Counted from the stretch's first letter, positions 8,366-17,930 are shown. The stretch: 40,461 nucleotides of DNA from Sedimentisphaerales bacterium (GCA_016927855.1 JAFGLV010000001.1:1-40461); one strand, 5' to 3'. Program-made: numbers and translations. Notes: generated by a model not told the origin, from the letters alone.

Positions 8366-9847
8366 TTACGTGATGCATTCGGCGCTGAGGCTGCGGCGCA
8401 TGTAGCCGGTGACGCGAACGTCGAACCGTTCGTTGAGAGGCAGCCGCTCGTGGACTGCGACGACAATGGGGTAGCTGCCGATCTGACGCAGGAAGGTCAT
8501 GTGACCGTTGTGGACTTCGCTGCACAGGTCGCGCAAGGCCGTGCCGAGCGGGAAGAGGCGCTCGAGCATGGGCATGTCGATCTCCCGCCGTACCTTCTCG
8601 GTCCACGCCGAATAATGGCGCCGGTTTTGGCGCAGGACCTTGCGGCCGACCTGCTCGTGCAGCGGCGTGCCAGGGAAAGGGACGACCTGACGAATGTTGA
8701 TCCGCCGGACCAGCAGGCCCTCATCCACGATGTGCTTCAACGCCGCGAAGTTCTTTTCCAGTGTGTCGGGTGTCTCGCCCGCCAGACCCAGCAGAATGTT
8801 GATACCTGGCAGCAAGGCGTGACAGCCATTTTCACCTCGATACCCGCCGATCCGGTTGACCGTCCGAATCGCTTCGAAGGCCATCTCGGTCGTGCAGTTG
8901 AGGTTGTTAGCCTCGGTGACCTCGGGGTCGAACGATTCGACACCCATCGCGGCGGTACTGCCCGGTGTGAGGTACCTGACGAACAGCTCCGTCCGGCGTT
9001 CGTCGATCATCGCGGGATTGGCGTTGTCGAGGTGCAGTACCGCCGGACGCAGTGCCGCCAGGCCCGAGAGCATGGTCTCGATCTCATGGGGGTCGCCGCC
9101 GCGATAGCTGAAGATGCACGATTGCTTGCCCAGCCGGAAGGCCTTGGCGCCAAGCGTCATCAGCGTGCGCACCTCCTCGACGACCTGCTCTGGCGCACGC
9201 CATTGGACGACGTGCTTGAGCGGCTCGGTGCAGAACGAGCAGCCCTTCTCGCGTGGACAGCCCCGACCGGTCTCGATCTCGACGATGCGGTTTTCCAGGT
9301 GCGGCATCTGCTGGATCAGCGTCGCGCCCTTGAGCGCTAGCGGCTGAAGATCGTCGTAGGACTCGAACACGAAGGGGTGCAACTCGTCGAACTCTGACGC
9401 CTGAGGCACTTGGGGCGCGGAGCCGCCGCGAAACTGCGTGCCGCCGACCAGGACCGGGCCCGTCAGGATCCGGCGCACACGGAAGGGCGCCAGCAGCTTA
9501 TGCACTTCGCGCAACGTCCCCGGCCGGGCGCTGAGGTACTTGCCGGGTGTCTGCACGCCCGCAACGATGATCAGCTCGTCGATGCTCCCCAGCAGGTGCC
9601 TGATCTCGTCGGGGCTGCGCGTGTGGTTGAGCACCTCGATGTGGGTCCGGCCGACCACCGGGTCGATCACGACCTCGCGCACATGCTCGACATAACGAAT
9701 CAGCCGCAGGTCGTCGATCGTCAGATAGCCCGGCTCCTGCGGATACAACCCGGCCACATACCGAGGCCAAACCCCCACAAACGGAGGCACCCCCAACCCC
9801 GCCGGTTCATCCGTATAACAATCGAGGATGGCTCTGTTGGATGCCAT
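8366..9847 (-). CDS. Radical SAM protein with an expanded CX5CX2C cluster motif
   Basis: The product has 493 residues. The N-terminal about 190 residues look like a B12-binding-type alpha/beta region without a DxHxxG box. The radical-SAM core carries Cys197, Cys203 and Cys206 ('GCPREKGCSFC'), giving CX5CX2C in place of the canonical CX3CX2C. Later motifs fit a SAM-radical barrel ('GVESFDPEV', 'LGLAGETPDT', 'VVPFPGTPL'). The C-terminal about 60 residues ('GSYPIVVAVHERL...VRVTGYMRRS') look like a TRAM-type RNA-binding module, as in methylthiotransferases, so an RNA or nucleotide substrate is possible. It is the last gene of the minus-strand run from rnpA. The CX5CX2C form is, from memory, known in archaeal-type uncharacterised radical-SAM families. 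It is not HydE, HydG or MiaB by motif. Exact reaction unknown. Confidence 0.8.
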   Translation of the reverse strand: MASNRAILDCYTDEPAGLGVPPFVGVWPRYVAGLYPQEPGYLTIDDLRLIRYVEHVREVVIDPVVGRTHIEVLNHTRSPDEIRHLLGSIDELIIVAGVQTPGKYLSARPGTLREVHKLLAPFRVRRILTGPVLVGGTQFRGGSAPQVPQASEFDELHPFVFESYDDLQPLALKGATLIQQMPHLENRIVEIETGRGCPREKGCSFCTEPLKHVVQWRAPEQVVEEVRTLMTLGAKAFRLGKQSCIFSYRGGDPHEIETMLSGLAALRPAVLHLDNANPAMIDERRTELFVRYLTPGSTAAMGVESFDPEVTEANNLNCTTEMAFEAIRTVNRIGGYRGENGCHALLPGINILLGLAGETPDTLEKNFAALKHIVDEGLLVRRINIRQVVPFPGTPLHEQVGRKVLRQNRRHYSAWTEKVRREIDMPMLERLFPLGTALRDLCSEVHNGHMTFLRQIGSYPIVVAVHERLPLNERFDVRVTGYMRRSLSAECIT

Positions 9848-9954
9848 AGACTGCTATCGCCGAGGTTCATCGGCCGCGCCGTGCCTCGCCAGGTAGAGAT
9901 GCGCACGCCAGCGTCAGCGCGCCTTCGACTGCGGTGTGCGGCCAACGAACGCTG

Positions 9955-10956
9955 CTAGTAGATCGAGCGAATACCTTTTTCGCTGACTTTGTCGATGAGG
10001 TCCTTGAAGTCTTTGAGCAGGACGTTCAACTGCTCGGTGCTCTCCAGGAGGTTCTCGTAGAGCTTGCCGTCGGTGACGAGCTTGCCGGCGGTGCCCTGGC
10101 CCTCGTTGACCTTCTCCAAGGCCAGACGCAGTTGCGCTACCGCCCGGCTGACTTCGCCGGTCGCGCCGATCAGGGCGCCGACGAGCCGCTGGGCCTTGGC
10201 GTCGACGCTCTTGGCCGTCTCGGTTCCGGTCGTCGCCAGCGTGCGGAAGTCCGCCAGAGTCCTCTCGGCGTCGGCCATCATCTCGGTGGCCTTCTCCATC
10301 GCGGTCGAGGCGTTCTTGGTGGCCTCCGAGAGATGGGCCAGGGTGTCCTTGATGTTGCCCTTGTTCTCGTCGTCGCCAATGATGTCGTTGGCGTTGCTGA
10401 TGAACGCGCCGATGTCCTCCACCAGGCTGTTGAGCTTCTCCTGGCTTTCCTCCGGGAAGAACTCGCTGGTCATGCCAGCCGAGCCCTGCACGAGCATGCC
10501 GTCCTGGAGGTAGATGGTGTCGGGTTGATTCGGATCGCGCGGCGGCGCCGGCAGCTTGTCCGGATCGACCTTGAGCTCGATGTAGCTGCTGCCCAGACCG
10601 CGGGTCATCAGCTTGATCGCCACGTTCGAGGGGATGTTCACGTACCGCTTGTTGATGCTGAGAACGCATACGGTCTGGTGGTACTCCTGGCCCGTCTCCA
10701 GGTCTTTGCGTACCTCCGGGGCCATCACGTGGGTGACCCTCCCGATCTGGTAGCCAGCGAAGCGCACGGGGGTGTCCTTCTGCACGCCGGGCGCGGTGGG
10801 GAACTGGACGTAGACCTGAAAGGAGCGCATCTGCGTGACCGTCGTGGGAAGGTCGCCGAATTTGAAGATCATCCAGCCGAGCGCCGCCAGGCCGCAGATC
10901 ACGAAGATGCCCACGATCACGTCGCGCCGCCTCTGGGCTGATTCGTAGTCACTCAC
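9955..10956 (-). CDS. MCE/MlaD family protein (lipid-transport substrate-binding component)
   Basis: The product has 333 residues. GTG at 10956 is the start, with AAGGA about 7 nt upstream. One membrane segment lies at about 13-31, followed by an MCE domain (about 42-120; 'VYVQFPTAPGVQKDTPVRFAG' region, 'GxxIGxV'). The C-terminal two thirds are a long helical, coiled-coil-like tail rich in Ala, Glu, Lys and Thr. MlaD-type proteins form hexameric rings on the periplasmic side of an ABC transporter and move lipids between membranes. The partner ATPase and permease (MlaF/MlaE) are not in the window. An upstream MerR-type regulator shares its strand. Family confidence is high; the cargo is unknown. 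Confidence 0.85.
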   Translation of the reverse strand: MSDYESAQRRRDVIVGIFVICGLAALGWMIFKFGDLPTTVTQMRSFQVYVQFPTAPGVQKDTPVRFAGYQIGRVTHVMAPEVRKDLETGQEYHQTVCVLSINKRYVNIPSNVAIKLMTRGLGSSYIELKVDPDKLPAPPRDPNQPDTIYLQDGMLVQGSAGMTSEFFPEESQEKLNSLVEDIGAFISNANDIIGDDENKGNIKDTLAHLSEATKNASTAMEKATEMMADAERTLADFRTLATTGTETAKSVDAKAQRLVGALIGATGEVSRAVAQLRLALEKVNEGQGTAGKLVTDGKLYENLLESTEQLNVLLKDFKDLIDKVSEKGIRSIY

Positions 10957-11054
10957 CGCCGTTCCTTTCCATTAGTTGCAGACGATCGATTGTTGATGGT
11001 GGCCGCCAGGACCCTTGCCTCTTCCGTTTTCAACGGTCTGCCATCCATCATCGA

Positions 11055-11294
11055 TCATCCTCGGCCTTCCATGAACAGTTCCCGAATGGCCCGGAGGGGG
11101 TAGCCGCTGTCGTTGAGTCTCTTGATCAGCCGGATCCGCTCGACGGCCTTCTTGTCGAACAGCCGCCGTCCGGTCGACGTTACATCCGTCGGTTCGAGCA
11201 GGCCTACCATCAGGTAATATTGCAGAGACTGGCGTGAAACGCCAGCCTTTTCCGCCGCCTGCCCGATCGACATCAAGTCCGTTGCCTTACTCAA
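11055..11294 (-). CDS. Small MerR-type DNA-binding protein
   Basis: The product has 79 residues and is essentially only a winged helix-turn-helix DNA-binding domain: 'SIGQAAEKAGVSRQSLQYY', then 'GLLEP', then 'RRLFDKKAVERIRLIKRL...GYPLRAIRELF'. There is no C-terminal effector or dimerisation helix beyond this, so it is shorter than a typical MerR (about 120-150 aa). The start is probably TTG at 11294, with GGGAG 6 nt upstream; an internal ATG at 11273 is the alternative but has no clear ribosome-binding site. It lies between rnpA and the MCE gene on the same strand, so it may regulate that cluster. Confidence 0.75.
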   Translation of the reverse strand: MSKATDLMSIGQAAEKAGVSRQSLQYYLMVGLLEPTDVTSTGRRLFDKKAVERIRLIKRLNDSGYPLRAIRELFMEGRG

Positions 11295-11307
11295 CGCGCG
11301 CTCCCAC

Positions 11308-11323
11308 CCAGGTTACTGCCTGG
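11308..11323. promoter_or_regulatory. Short inverted repeat upstream of the MerR-type gene
   Basis: CCAGG (11308-11312) and CCTGG (11319-11323) are separated by six bases, 14 nt upstream of the TTG start at 11294. It could be an operator for autoregulation, but short palindromes are frequent by chance. Confidence 0.25.
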
Positions 11324-11370
11324 AGACCGTCGTATCCGTTGTACGCATCCAATGTCACGCTGTTCTTACG

Positions 11371-11820
11371 TCAGCCTTCGCTGCCGGTGCCGTCGTGCCG
11401 GGACGCGGTTTCCACCAACGCCAGGAAAGACCGCTGAACGTCCTGGCACGTCAGCGCCGCCAGCACGTGTCGGCGTTTCTCGGGTTCTCTGAGTTTGCGG
11501 GTCAAAGGGCCCGAGATCATCAGCACATAGTCGCACGTTGCCGGGATGCGGTCCTGGCTCAGTCGAAAGGCCTCCCGCAGGAGACGTTTGAGCCGGTTTC
11601 GCGTTACCGCGTCGCCGCAGGCTCGGCCGACGGAGACCCCCAGGCGCGGATGGCCGCAGGCGTTTGGCGCCAGATACAGGACCAGCAGCGAATCCGACAC
11701 CCGCCGCCGATGGTCCAGGATGGCTTTGAACTGCCGGTTGCTTACCAGCCGTTTGCTCTTGGAGAACGTCATTCGGTTCGGTTTCTTGCCGGACTGAGAG
11801 GCGTGACGAACTGCGCTCAT
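11371..11820 (-). CDS. rnpA: Ribonuclease P protein component
   Basis: The product has 149 residues. It binds the RNase P RNA and helps 5' maturation of tRNA precursors. The family signature is at residues about 69-86 ('GDAVTRNRLKRLLREAFR'), preceded by the basic 'KSKRLVSNRQFKAIL' strand-helix region and the 'GVSVGRACG' loop. The start at 11820 has GAGGA just upstream; ATG at 11772 ('MTFSKSKR') is an alternative giving a more typical length of about 133. rpmH, the usual upstream neighbour, is not seen in the 190 nt above the gene, and yidD/yidC are absent. Here it is followed by a MerR-type gene, which is unusual. Confidence 0.9.
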   Translation of the reverse strand: MSAVRHASQSGKKPNRMTFSKSKRLVSNRQFKAILDHRRRVSDSLLVLYLAPNACGHPRLGVSVGRACGDAVTRNRLKRLLREAFRLSQDRIPATCDYVLMISGPLTRKLREPEKRRHVLAALTCQDVQRSFLALVETASRHDGTGSEG

Positions 11821-12007
11821 GCCATCCTCTGTGTTTCAGGACCTTATACCCCACCATTACGCTCTTATTGTGGCGCCCGACCCGCGCCGGCCGGCTACCG
11901 TCTCTATCGGCCAACGCGGGCGGCTGCTCCACATCGAACCGTCGGCGCTACGAGACAATTCCAACGGCCCGATCTCCTTCCGCTCGGCGGAGCGATGAGT
12001 GGGTGGA

Positions 12008-12325
12008 TCAGGCGTTTTGAACGGCGTGAAGATTATCGGCCTTTTCCTGACGCGAGAGCACCTCGGCGCTGAGCGCGCGCCGCACCGCCGGGTAGTCCAG
12101 CAGACCGACAAACGTGTCGTCTTCTTCGGAAGCGACGACGGGAAGGTAGTCGCAGTCGAAACGCTGCACCTTGCCGATGACCACGCCGATGATCTGGGGG
12201 ACCCGCAGACGTCGAAAGACGCGCGCCCCGATGGTGCCGCCAAACATCGCGATGCCCAGGAGCGGGATCACGTTCAAATGGTGGGCCGAACGATCCGTCG
12301 CTTGTGCCAGAGCCCCAAGTGTCAT
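12008..12325 (-). pseudogene. Chimeric remnant: cation antiporter N-terminus joined to the end of a CBS domain
   Basis: The open frame encodes 105 residues. Residues about 18-51 ('LLGIAMFGGTIGARVFRRL', then 'VPQIIGVVIG') match the first membrane helix and 'G-R-L-x-x-P-x-x-x-G' motif of Kef/NhaP-type cation:proton antiporters. Directly after Gly51 the sequence turns into the last strand-helix of a CBS domain ('DYLPVVA', 'FVGLLDYPAVRRALS'). The roughly 350 residues that should form the rest of the transporter are missing. The simplest reading is an in-frame internal deletion of a transporter that carried a C-terminal CBS domain. A functional mini-protein is less likely. Start codon and frame are clear; no good ribosome-binding site stands out. 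Confidence 0.6.
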
Positions 12326-12395
12326 TCCCTGCCAAACCTGACTGCGGCCAGTTCATTCGCAGCCGGAAGAAGTTGAACTCTCTGACCCTGGGAGG

Positions 12396-14408
12396 TCATT
12401 TGTTGTTGACGGTTACGCCCGGCCAGGTGTCGGTCCGGAACGGGGAAGCTGGCAGGCCGGCGCCATTGTAGAGATTGCACACCGGGTTGTCCGCCCAGGC
12501 GTAGCGGACGGCCACCGGCGCTGGCACTTTGTCGCTGCTGACGACGATCGTGTTGCCTTCGATCTTCGCATCGGCCCAGACGAACTGGCGGTCCGTCCCG
12601 GCGATGGCAAAGCCTTTCAGTGGCGCGCCGCCTTTGGCGACCAGGCCGTTGTCGGTATGCTTGAACCGCAGGACGATCTTGTTGCCCTGGATCGTCATGG
12701 ACTCGTAGAGCGGGCCGGAGTAAGCGGTGCGTCTGCCGTAGCATTCAGCCAGCGCCCAAAGCGCCAAGCGCTTGCCGACGTCCTGCTTGTTCCGCGGATG
12801 AATGTCGTTGGCCTCGCCAATGTCGATGATGGTAGCCATCCCGGTGCGAGGCAATTGCAGCGTCATCAGTTGCGCCTCTCTCAGCTCCGCCCAGGCACTC
12901 TCGCCTGGATCGGGCTTGGCCGCCATGTAGTTGGCCAATTGCACGAAAAGGAAGGGGAACTCGCCTTGGCCCCAACTGCTCCACCAGCACTTGATCATGG
13001 TCGGGAACAGCTCGCGGTACTGAAAGGCCCGGTCGGCGTTGGATTCGCCCTGATACCAGATGGCGCCGCGGATGTGGTAGGGAGTAATCGGTGCGATCAT
13101 CCCGTTGTAGAGCACCGTTGGCGCATTGGGGTTGTTCATCCAGACCGGCGCGGTGGGTCGCGGCGGCATGGAAGCCAGGTCCCACGCGACCTTGTAGTGC
13201 CAGGTGCCGGCCAGCGAGATCGCGGTCTGGTCCGAAGCGTCGGCAGGCTTGAGGGTCATTTGCGCAGGCAGCCCGTAAATCCCGCCACCACCGCCTGTGT
13301 CGAGCACCTGCACGACAATCACGTTGCGCCCAGCCGTGACGAGCTTGCCGTCGACGGTGTACCGGCGCGCGACCTGCCACCGACCTGACTCCTGGATCGC
13401 GCCGACTTTGACGCCATTGAACCAGGTCGTGTCCATGTCGTCGATCGGGCCCAACTCGAGAACCAGGTCCCGGCCGGCCCAGGCTGGCGGGACTTCGATG
13501 CTCTTTCTGAACCAAACGAGGCCGTCGAAGTCCGTCAGGCCCGCCTCCTCCCACAACACAGGCAGAGCCATTTCCTGCCAGGCGGAATCGTCGAAGTCGG
13601 CGTCGGTACACCTCTTGCCTTGGACTTCGGTAGACTCGACTTTCTTCTGCCACTGGGCCAGCTCATCCTGGTACTTCTTCATCGACGCGTCAGGGTTAGC
13701 TCTGGCTTGGGCCATCCGGTCCATCCGGGCCTTGAAATCGGGCAACCTTTCGAGCGCCTCGGCGCTGGTCCACGCCTCGGCCACCGTTCCGCCCCAACTG
13801 GTGTTGATCAGTCCGATGGGGGTATTCAGATCCTGATGCAGGTGCCGGCCGAAGAAGTACCCGACCGCCGAAAAGCCGCCGACGGTTTCGGGGCTGCACT
13901 CGACCCAGTGGCCTACACAGTCGCTCTGCGGCGTATCGGCGATCTTCTTCTGAACCGTGAACAGTCTGATGTTCGGGTAATTCGCCGCCGCCATCTCCTG
14001 CGCCGCGTTGTTCGACGACTGAACGGGCCATTCCATGTTCGACTGCCCGGAGCAGACCCAGACCTCGCCGACGAGGATGTTCTTGAGGGTGACCGTATTC
14101 TTGCCCTTGAGCGTGATCTGATGCGGACCGGCGCTCTCGGGAGCGGTCATCGCGAACTTCCAGGTGCCGTCGGTGTCGGCCGGCAACGTCCAATCGCCTT
14201 CCCGCCAACTGACGCCTACCTTGATCTCCTCATTCGGGTCCGACCAGCCCCACAGGGAGATACGGTCGCCCCCCTGCAGGACCATATTGTCGCCGATGAT
14301 CGACGGCAGCCGGATGTCGGCATGTGCCGTCGACGCGGACAACACGCCCAACATGTACAGCATGACCAAGACGGCGCGAGGCTGACGGATAGTGACTCTC
14401 TGATTCAT
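12396..14408 (-). CDS. Secreted sialate O-acetylesterase-type carbohydrate esterase
   Basis: The product has 670 residues. A signal peptide spans about 1-30 ('VLVMLYMLGVLSASTAHA'). The SGNH-like esterase core has the nucleophile block 'CSGQSNMEWP' with Ser123, 'LINTSWGGT', 'IWYQGESN' and the catalytic His537 in 'DIHP'. A jelly-roll/beta-galactosidase-like insert at about 280-400 ('WFRKSIEVPPAWAGRDLVLELG' region) is typical of bacterial members. Such enzymes remove O-acetyl groups from sialic acids or other acetylated sugars, probably in the periplasm. The start at 14408 puts the signal peptide first; an upstream ATG would add 86 residues of low-complexity sequence. It is divergent from a lipoprotein gene across 285 nt. 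Family confidence is high; true substrate may be a plant or algal acetylated glycan. Confidence 0.9.
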   Translation of the reverse strand: MNQRVTIRQPRAVLVMLYMLGVLSASTAHADIRLPSIIGDNMVLQGGDRISLWGWSDPNEEIKVGVSWREGDWTLPADTDGTWKFAMTAPESAGPHQITLKGKNTVTLKNILVGEVWVCSGQSNMEWPVQSSNNAAQEMAAANYPNIRLFTVQKKIADTPQSDCVGHWVECSPETVGGFSAVGYFFGRHLHQDLNTPIGLINTSWGGTVAEAWTSAEALERLPDFKARMDRMAQARANPDASMKKYQDELAQWQKKVESTEVQGKRCTDADFDDSAWQEMALPVLWEEAGLTDFDGLVWFRKSIEVPPAWAGRDLVLELGPIDDMDTTWFNGVKVGAIQESGRWQVARRYTVDGKLVTAGRNVIVVQVLDTGGGGGIYGLPAQMTLKPADASDQTAISLAGTWHYKVAWDLASMPPRPTAPVWMNNPNAPTVLYNGMIAPITPYHIRGAIWYQGESNADRAFQYRELFPTMIKCWWSSWGQGEFPFLFVQLANYMAAKPDPGESAWAELREAQLMTLQLPRTGMATIIDIGEANDIHPRNKQDVGKRLALWALAECYGRRTAYSGPLYESMTIQGNKIVLRFKHTDNGLVAKGGAPLKGFAIAGTDRQFVWADAKIEGNTIVVSSDKVPAPVAVRYAWADNPVCNLYNGAGLPASPFRTDTWPGVTVNNK

Positions 14409-14625
14409 GTCTTGGACCCTTTCGTTGGTGGGTGAACTCCCCTTACCCTGCGCATCGGAGGCAGGCACCGCCGCCGCGGACCCCGACGGCATACCCATGG
14501 TTTCAGTATAGCAGGCAGAATGCCGCCCGTAAACCGCAAATCCGCGTTGCCGGACTAGGTCTGGCCGGGCGCTTGATCCACAGCGCCGGCGCCGCCGGTG
14601 GACCAGAAAATTGTCGGGATTGCCC

Positions 14626-14654
14626 TTTACCCTACCCGGAGATGTGGATATAGT
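14626..14654 (+). promoter_or_regulatory. Sigma70-type promoter for the thioredoxin-fold lipoprotein gene
   Basis: TTTACC (14626-14631) and TATAGT (14649-14654) are separated by exactly 17 nt, 39 nt before the ATG at 14694. The boxes match the consensus at 4/6 and 5/6. Confidence 0.5.
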
Positions 14655-14693
14655 ACCTGACCGCAACAGACATAGTCCAGGGAGGATATTGCT

Positions 14694-15362
14694 ATGGTTG
14701 GGATAACCAGAAGCACATTGACATACCGGATCGTGACGGCATTGGTGTTGATGCTGGTTCTCGGCGGGCTGACCGGCTGCGGCAAGAAGGAGCCGGCGCC
14801 GGCGCCAACCGATTCGAACGATACCTCACCGCTGGAGGGCTTGACACCGGCTCAGCCGACACCTGCTGAAACGGCGAACGTGCCCTATGAACCGTCGCTG
14901 GCGTTGCAGAACGTTGTCAAAGCCGCCAAGACTTGGGTTGCCTCCTTCCAACCCTGGTGGGGCAAGATCGTACCGGCTGATTTCACCCTCACGGACATCG
15001 AAGGCAACGTCCATTCGCTCAGCGACTACCGCGGCCGCAACGTCCTGGTGGTCATCTGGCGGACCTGGAACTCCACCTGCACGCTGCAAGTCCCGCAACT
15101 GAACGAATTGCGCAGCACCTTCGACGACAAGGCGCTGGCTATTCTGGCGATTTCGGACGAATCGGCGGGCGTGCTGAAGGAGTTTGCCGGACAGCAAAGC
15201 ATCAACTACACGGTTCTGACCGGGACGAATCTGCCGGCGCCGTTCGGGGACGTCCAGTACGCGCCGGGCAATTTCTTCATCGGCCCTCAAGGCAAGCTCA
15301 AGCTGGCGGCGACGGGCCTGATTCCCGCTGCCGACGCGGCCGCGATCATCAAGGCTCCCTGA
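14694..15362 (+). CDS. Thioredoxin-fold (AhpC/TSA, TlpA-like) lipoprotein lacking the first redox Cys
   Basis: The product has 222 residues. A lipoprotein signal ends in the lipobox 'LTGC' at about residues 26-29, followed by a Pro/Ala/Thr-rich linker. From about residue 100 comes a TlpA/ResA-type thioredoxin fold ('PADFTLTDIEGNVHSLSDY', 'VLVVIWRTW'). Where these proteins have W-C-x-x-C, this one reads W125-N126-S127-T128-C129, so only the second Cys remains. Disulfide exchange by the usual CxxC mechanism is therefore unlikely; a structural, chaperone-like or one-Cys role is possible. GGGAGG lies 8 nt before ATG. It sits at the outer or inner membrane as a lipoprotein. Confidence 0.8.
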   Translation: MVGITRSTLTYRIVTALVLMLVLGGLTGCGKKEPAPAPTDSNDTSPLEGLTPAQPTPAETANVPYEPSLALQNVVKAAKTWVASFQPWWGKIVPADFTLTDIEGNVHSLSDYRGRNVLVVIWRTWNSTCTLQVPQLNELRSTFDDKALAILAISDESAGVLKEFAGQQSINYTVLTGTNLPAPFGDVQYAPGNFFIGPQGKLKLAATGLIPAADAAAIIKAP

Positions 15363-15386
15363 CAGCAGATTTTGTCGAAAAAAGGC

Positions 15387-15415
15387 TGGACAAGCTGGCG
15401 TCTTGCCCATAAAAT
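15387..15415 (+). promoter_or_regulatory. Sigma70-type promoter for rpmA
   Basis: TGGACA (15387-15392), 17-nt spacer, TAAAAT (15410-15415), 51 nt before the rpmA start. Each box matches the consensus at 5/6. Confidence 0.6.
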
Positions 15416-15466
15416 GCATGGTTTCGGCAGATTCAAGTCAAGAATAAGCATGCAGAGGTTATCGTC

Positions 15467-15700
15467 ATGGCACATAAAAAAGGGCAGGGTTCTTCGAGAA
15501 ACGGCAGAGACAGCGGACCGCAATACCGTGGCGTGAAGCTCTACGGCGGCCAGGCCGTCCGTTCGGGCTCGATCATCGTCCGCCAGTGCGGCACCAAGTT
15601 CTTCGCAGGCGCCAACGTCGGTATGGGCCGCGACTATACGCTCTTCGCTACCGCCGACGGGACCATCCAGTTCCAGGGCCGGCGGGTCAACGTTCTCTGA
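15467..15700 (+). CDS. rpmA: Large ribosomal subunit protein bL27
   Basis: The product has 77 residues and starts '[16 protein letters not shown]', the N-terminal extension that reaches the peptidyl-transferase centre. The core '[19 protein letters not shown]' and '[10 protein letters not shown]' is typical of bL27. Length is slightly short of the usual about 85, lacking the basic C-terminal tail. No cleavable N-terminal extension, as in Firmicutes, is present. It has its own promoter and a strong terminator before obgE. rplU (bL21), its usual partner, is not upstream. Confidence 0.97.
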   Translation: MAHKKGQGSSRNGRDSGPQYRGVKLYGGQAVRSGSIIVRQCGTKFFAGANVGMGRDYTLFATADGTIQFQGRRVNVL

Positions 15701-15724
15701 CCGAGTCCAGACAGCAGCTTCTGA

Positions 15725-16810
<1,086 letters not shown>

Positions 16811-16864
16811 TCCGCCGGCCAACCGCACCTTTGTCTACCGGGATTTCGAAGATTCCGGCGGATA

Positions 16865-16893
16865 TTGACAAAACTGCCGAAACCGACTACAAG
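16865..16893 (+). promoter_or_regulatory. Sigma70-type promoter for coaX
   Basis: A perfect TTGACA (16865-16870), a 17-nt spacer and TACAAG (16888-16893) lie 73 nt before the coaX start. A 9-bp inverted repeat (16810-16818 with 16855-16863) sits just upstream, between obgE and this promoter. Confidence 0.5.
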
Positions 16894-16966
16894 TATCTGC
16901 TGTGATCCCGGAGGGGAGCGGGCAAGCGCAAGTCAGAATGCGATTGAGAAGTCCCAGGTGTAGTTT

Positions 16967-17761
16967 ATGAATATCGTCGCAATCGACATCGGCAATACGA
17001 AGATCGGCGTCGGGCTTTTCCTCGACGGCAAGGAGGATTCGATCGAGTCCCTTTCCGGGCGGGCGGAGGCCGATCTGAAGAGCTACCTGGCCTCCATCTG
17101 GCAGAAGATTCCCGCGCTGGAGAGTTCAGCCGAGGCAAAGCGCAATGGCGCGATCGTCGTCAGCAGTGTCAAGCCGGCCTGGACCGAGATGGTCCGCCGC
17201 ATCGCCAGGGACGATCTTCAGGAAGACATCCACCTCATCGGCGAGGACATTCCGCTGCCGATGTCGCTGTGGGTCGATCAGCCGGAGAAGGTGGGCACGG
17301 ATCGGGTGGTCTCGGCCGCGGCGGCGTATGACGTGGTCGAGAGCGCCGTGGTCGTTGCGGACTTCGGCACGGCGGTCACGATCGACCTGGTCGATGCCAA
17401 CGGGGTCTTCCTCGGCGGTGTGATCTGGCCGGGCTTCGAGATCAGTGCCCAGGCGCTGAAGGACAACACCGCGCAATTGCCCAAGGTCACCGTCCACCGT
17501 CCGGAGGCGCCCTACGGCAAGAACACCGCCGACGCGATCAACTGCGGCCTGTACTATTCCGTCATCGGCGCGATGGAGGAGATCATCCGCCGCTACGCCG
17601 AGGAGATCGGGCATTGGCCGCAGACCATCATCACGGGCTCCGGCGCCAAGATGATCGTGGACGACTGCCCCTTCGTGGACAACTACGTCCCCAATCTCGT
17701 CCTCAAAGGCATCGTCCTGGCCTACATGAAGTACATCGAGACCAAGAGCGAAACAGTCTGA
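16967..17761 (+). CDS. coaX: Type III pantothenate kinase
   Basis: The product has 264 residues. It phosphorylates pantothenate, the first step of coenzyme A synthesis, in the cytoplasm. Motifs of the type III (ASKHA-fold) family are present in order: 'AIDIGNTKIGVG' (phosphate 1), 'VGTDRV' (about 105-110), 'VVADFGTAVTIDLV' (phosphate 2), 'GGVIWPG' and the C-terminal 'ITGSGAK' adenosine motif. Length is typical. The type III enzyme uses K+ or NH4+ and is not feedback-inhibited by CoA. A biotin-protein ligase partner, common upstream of coaX, is not present here. Confidence 0.93.
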   Translation: MNIVAIDIGNTKIGVGLFLDGKEDSIESLSGRAEADLKSYLASIWQKIPALESSAEAKRNGAIVVSSVKPAWTEMVRRIARDDLQEDIHLIGEDIPLPMSLWVDQPEKVGTDRVVSAAAAYDVVESAVVVADFGTAVTIDLVDANGVFLGGVIWPGFEISAQALKDNTAQLPKVTVHRPEAPYGKNTADAINCGLYYSVIGAMEEIIRRYAEEIGHWPQTIITGSGAKMIVDDCPFVDNYVPNLVLKGIVLAYMKYIETKSETV

Positions 17762-17806
17762 AGGGGTGCGCCCCATGTGTGTCGGGAGTGCTGACGATCG
17801 GCCCTC

Positions 17807-17930
17807 TTGTCATGTCGAGCGAAGCGAAGCGGAGTCGAGACATCTGGCCGCGAATGGGACGACCCCTCGCTCCCAACCAGATTTCTCCGCTCCGGCCAGC
17901 CTTTGGTTGGCCTCCGCTCGAAATGACAAA
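17807..17930. repeat. Inverted-repeat dispersed element ('TGTCAT-TCGAGCG' type)
   Basis: The left end TTGTCATGTCGAGC (from 17807) mirrors the right end GCTCGAAATGACAA (to 17929), and inner arms GAGACATCTGG and CCAGATTTCTC also pair with one mismatch. It fills the gap between coaX and the next gene. The text is, from memory, a very common intergenic repeat whose translation contains 'CHVERSEAESRH'. It has no transposase and is probably MITE- or REP-like. Confidence 0.75.
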
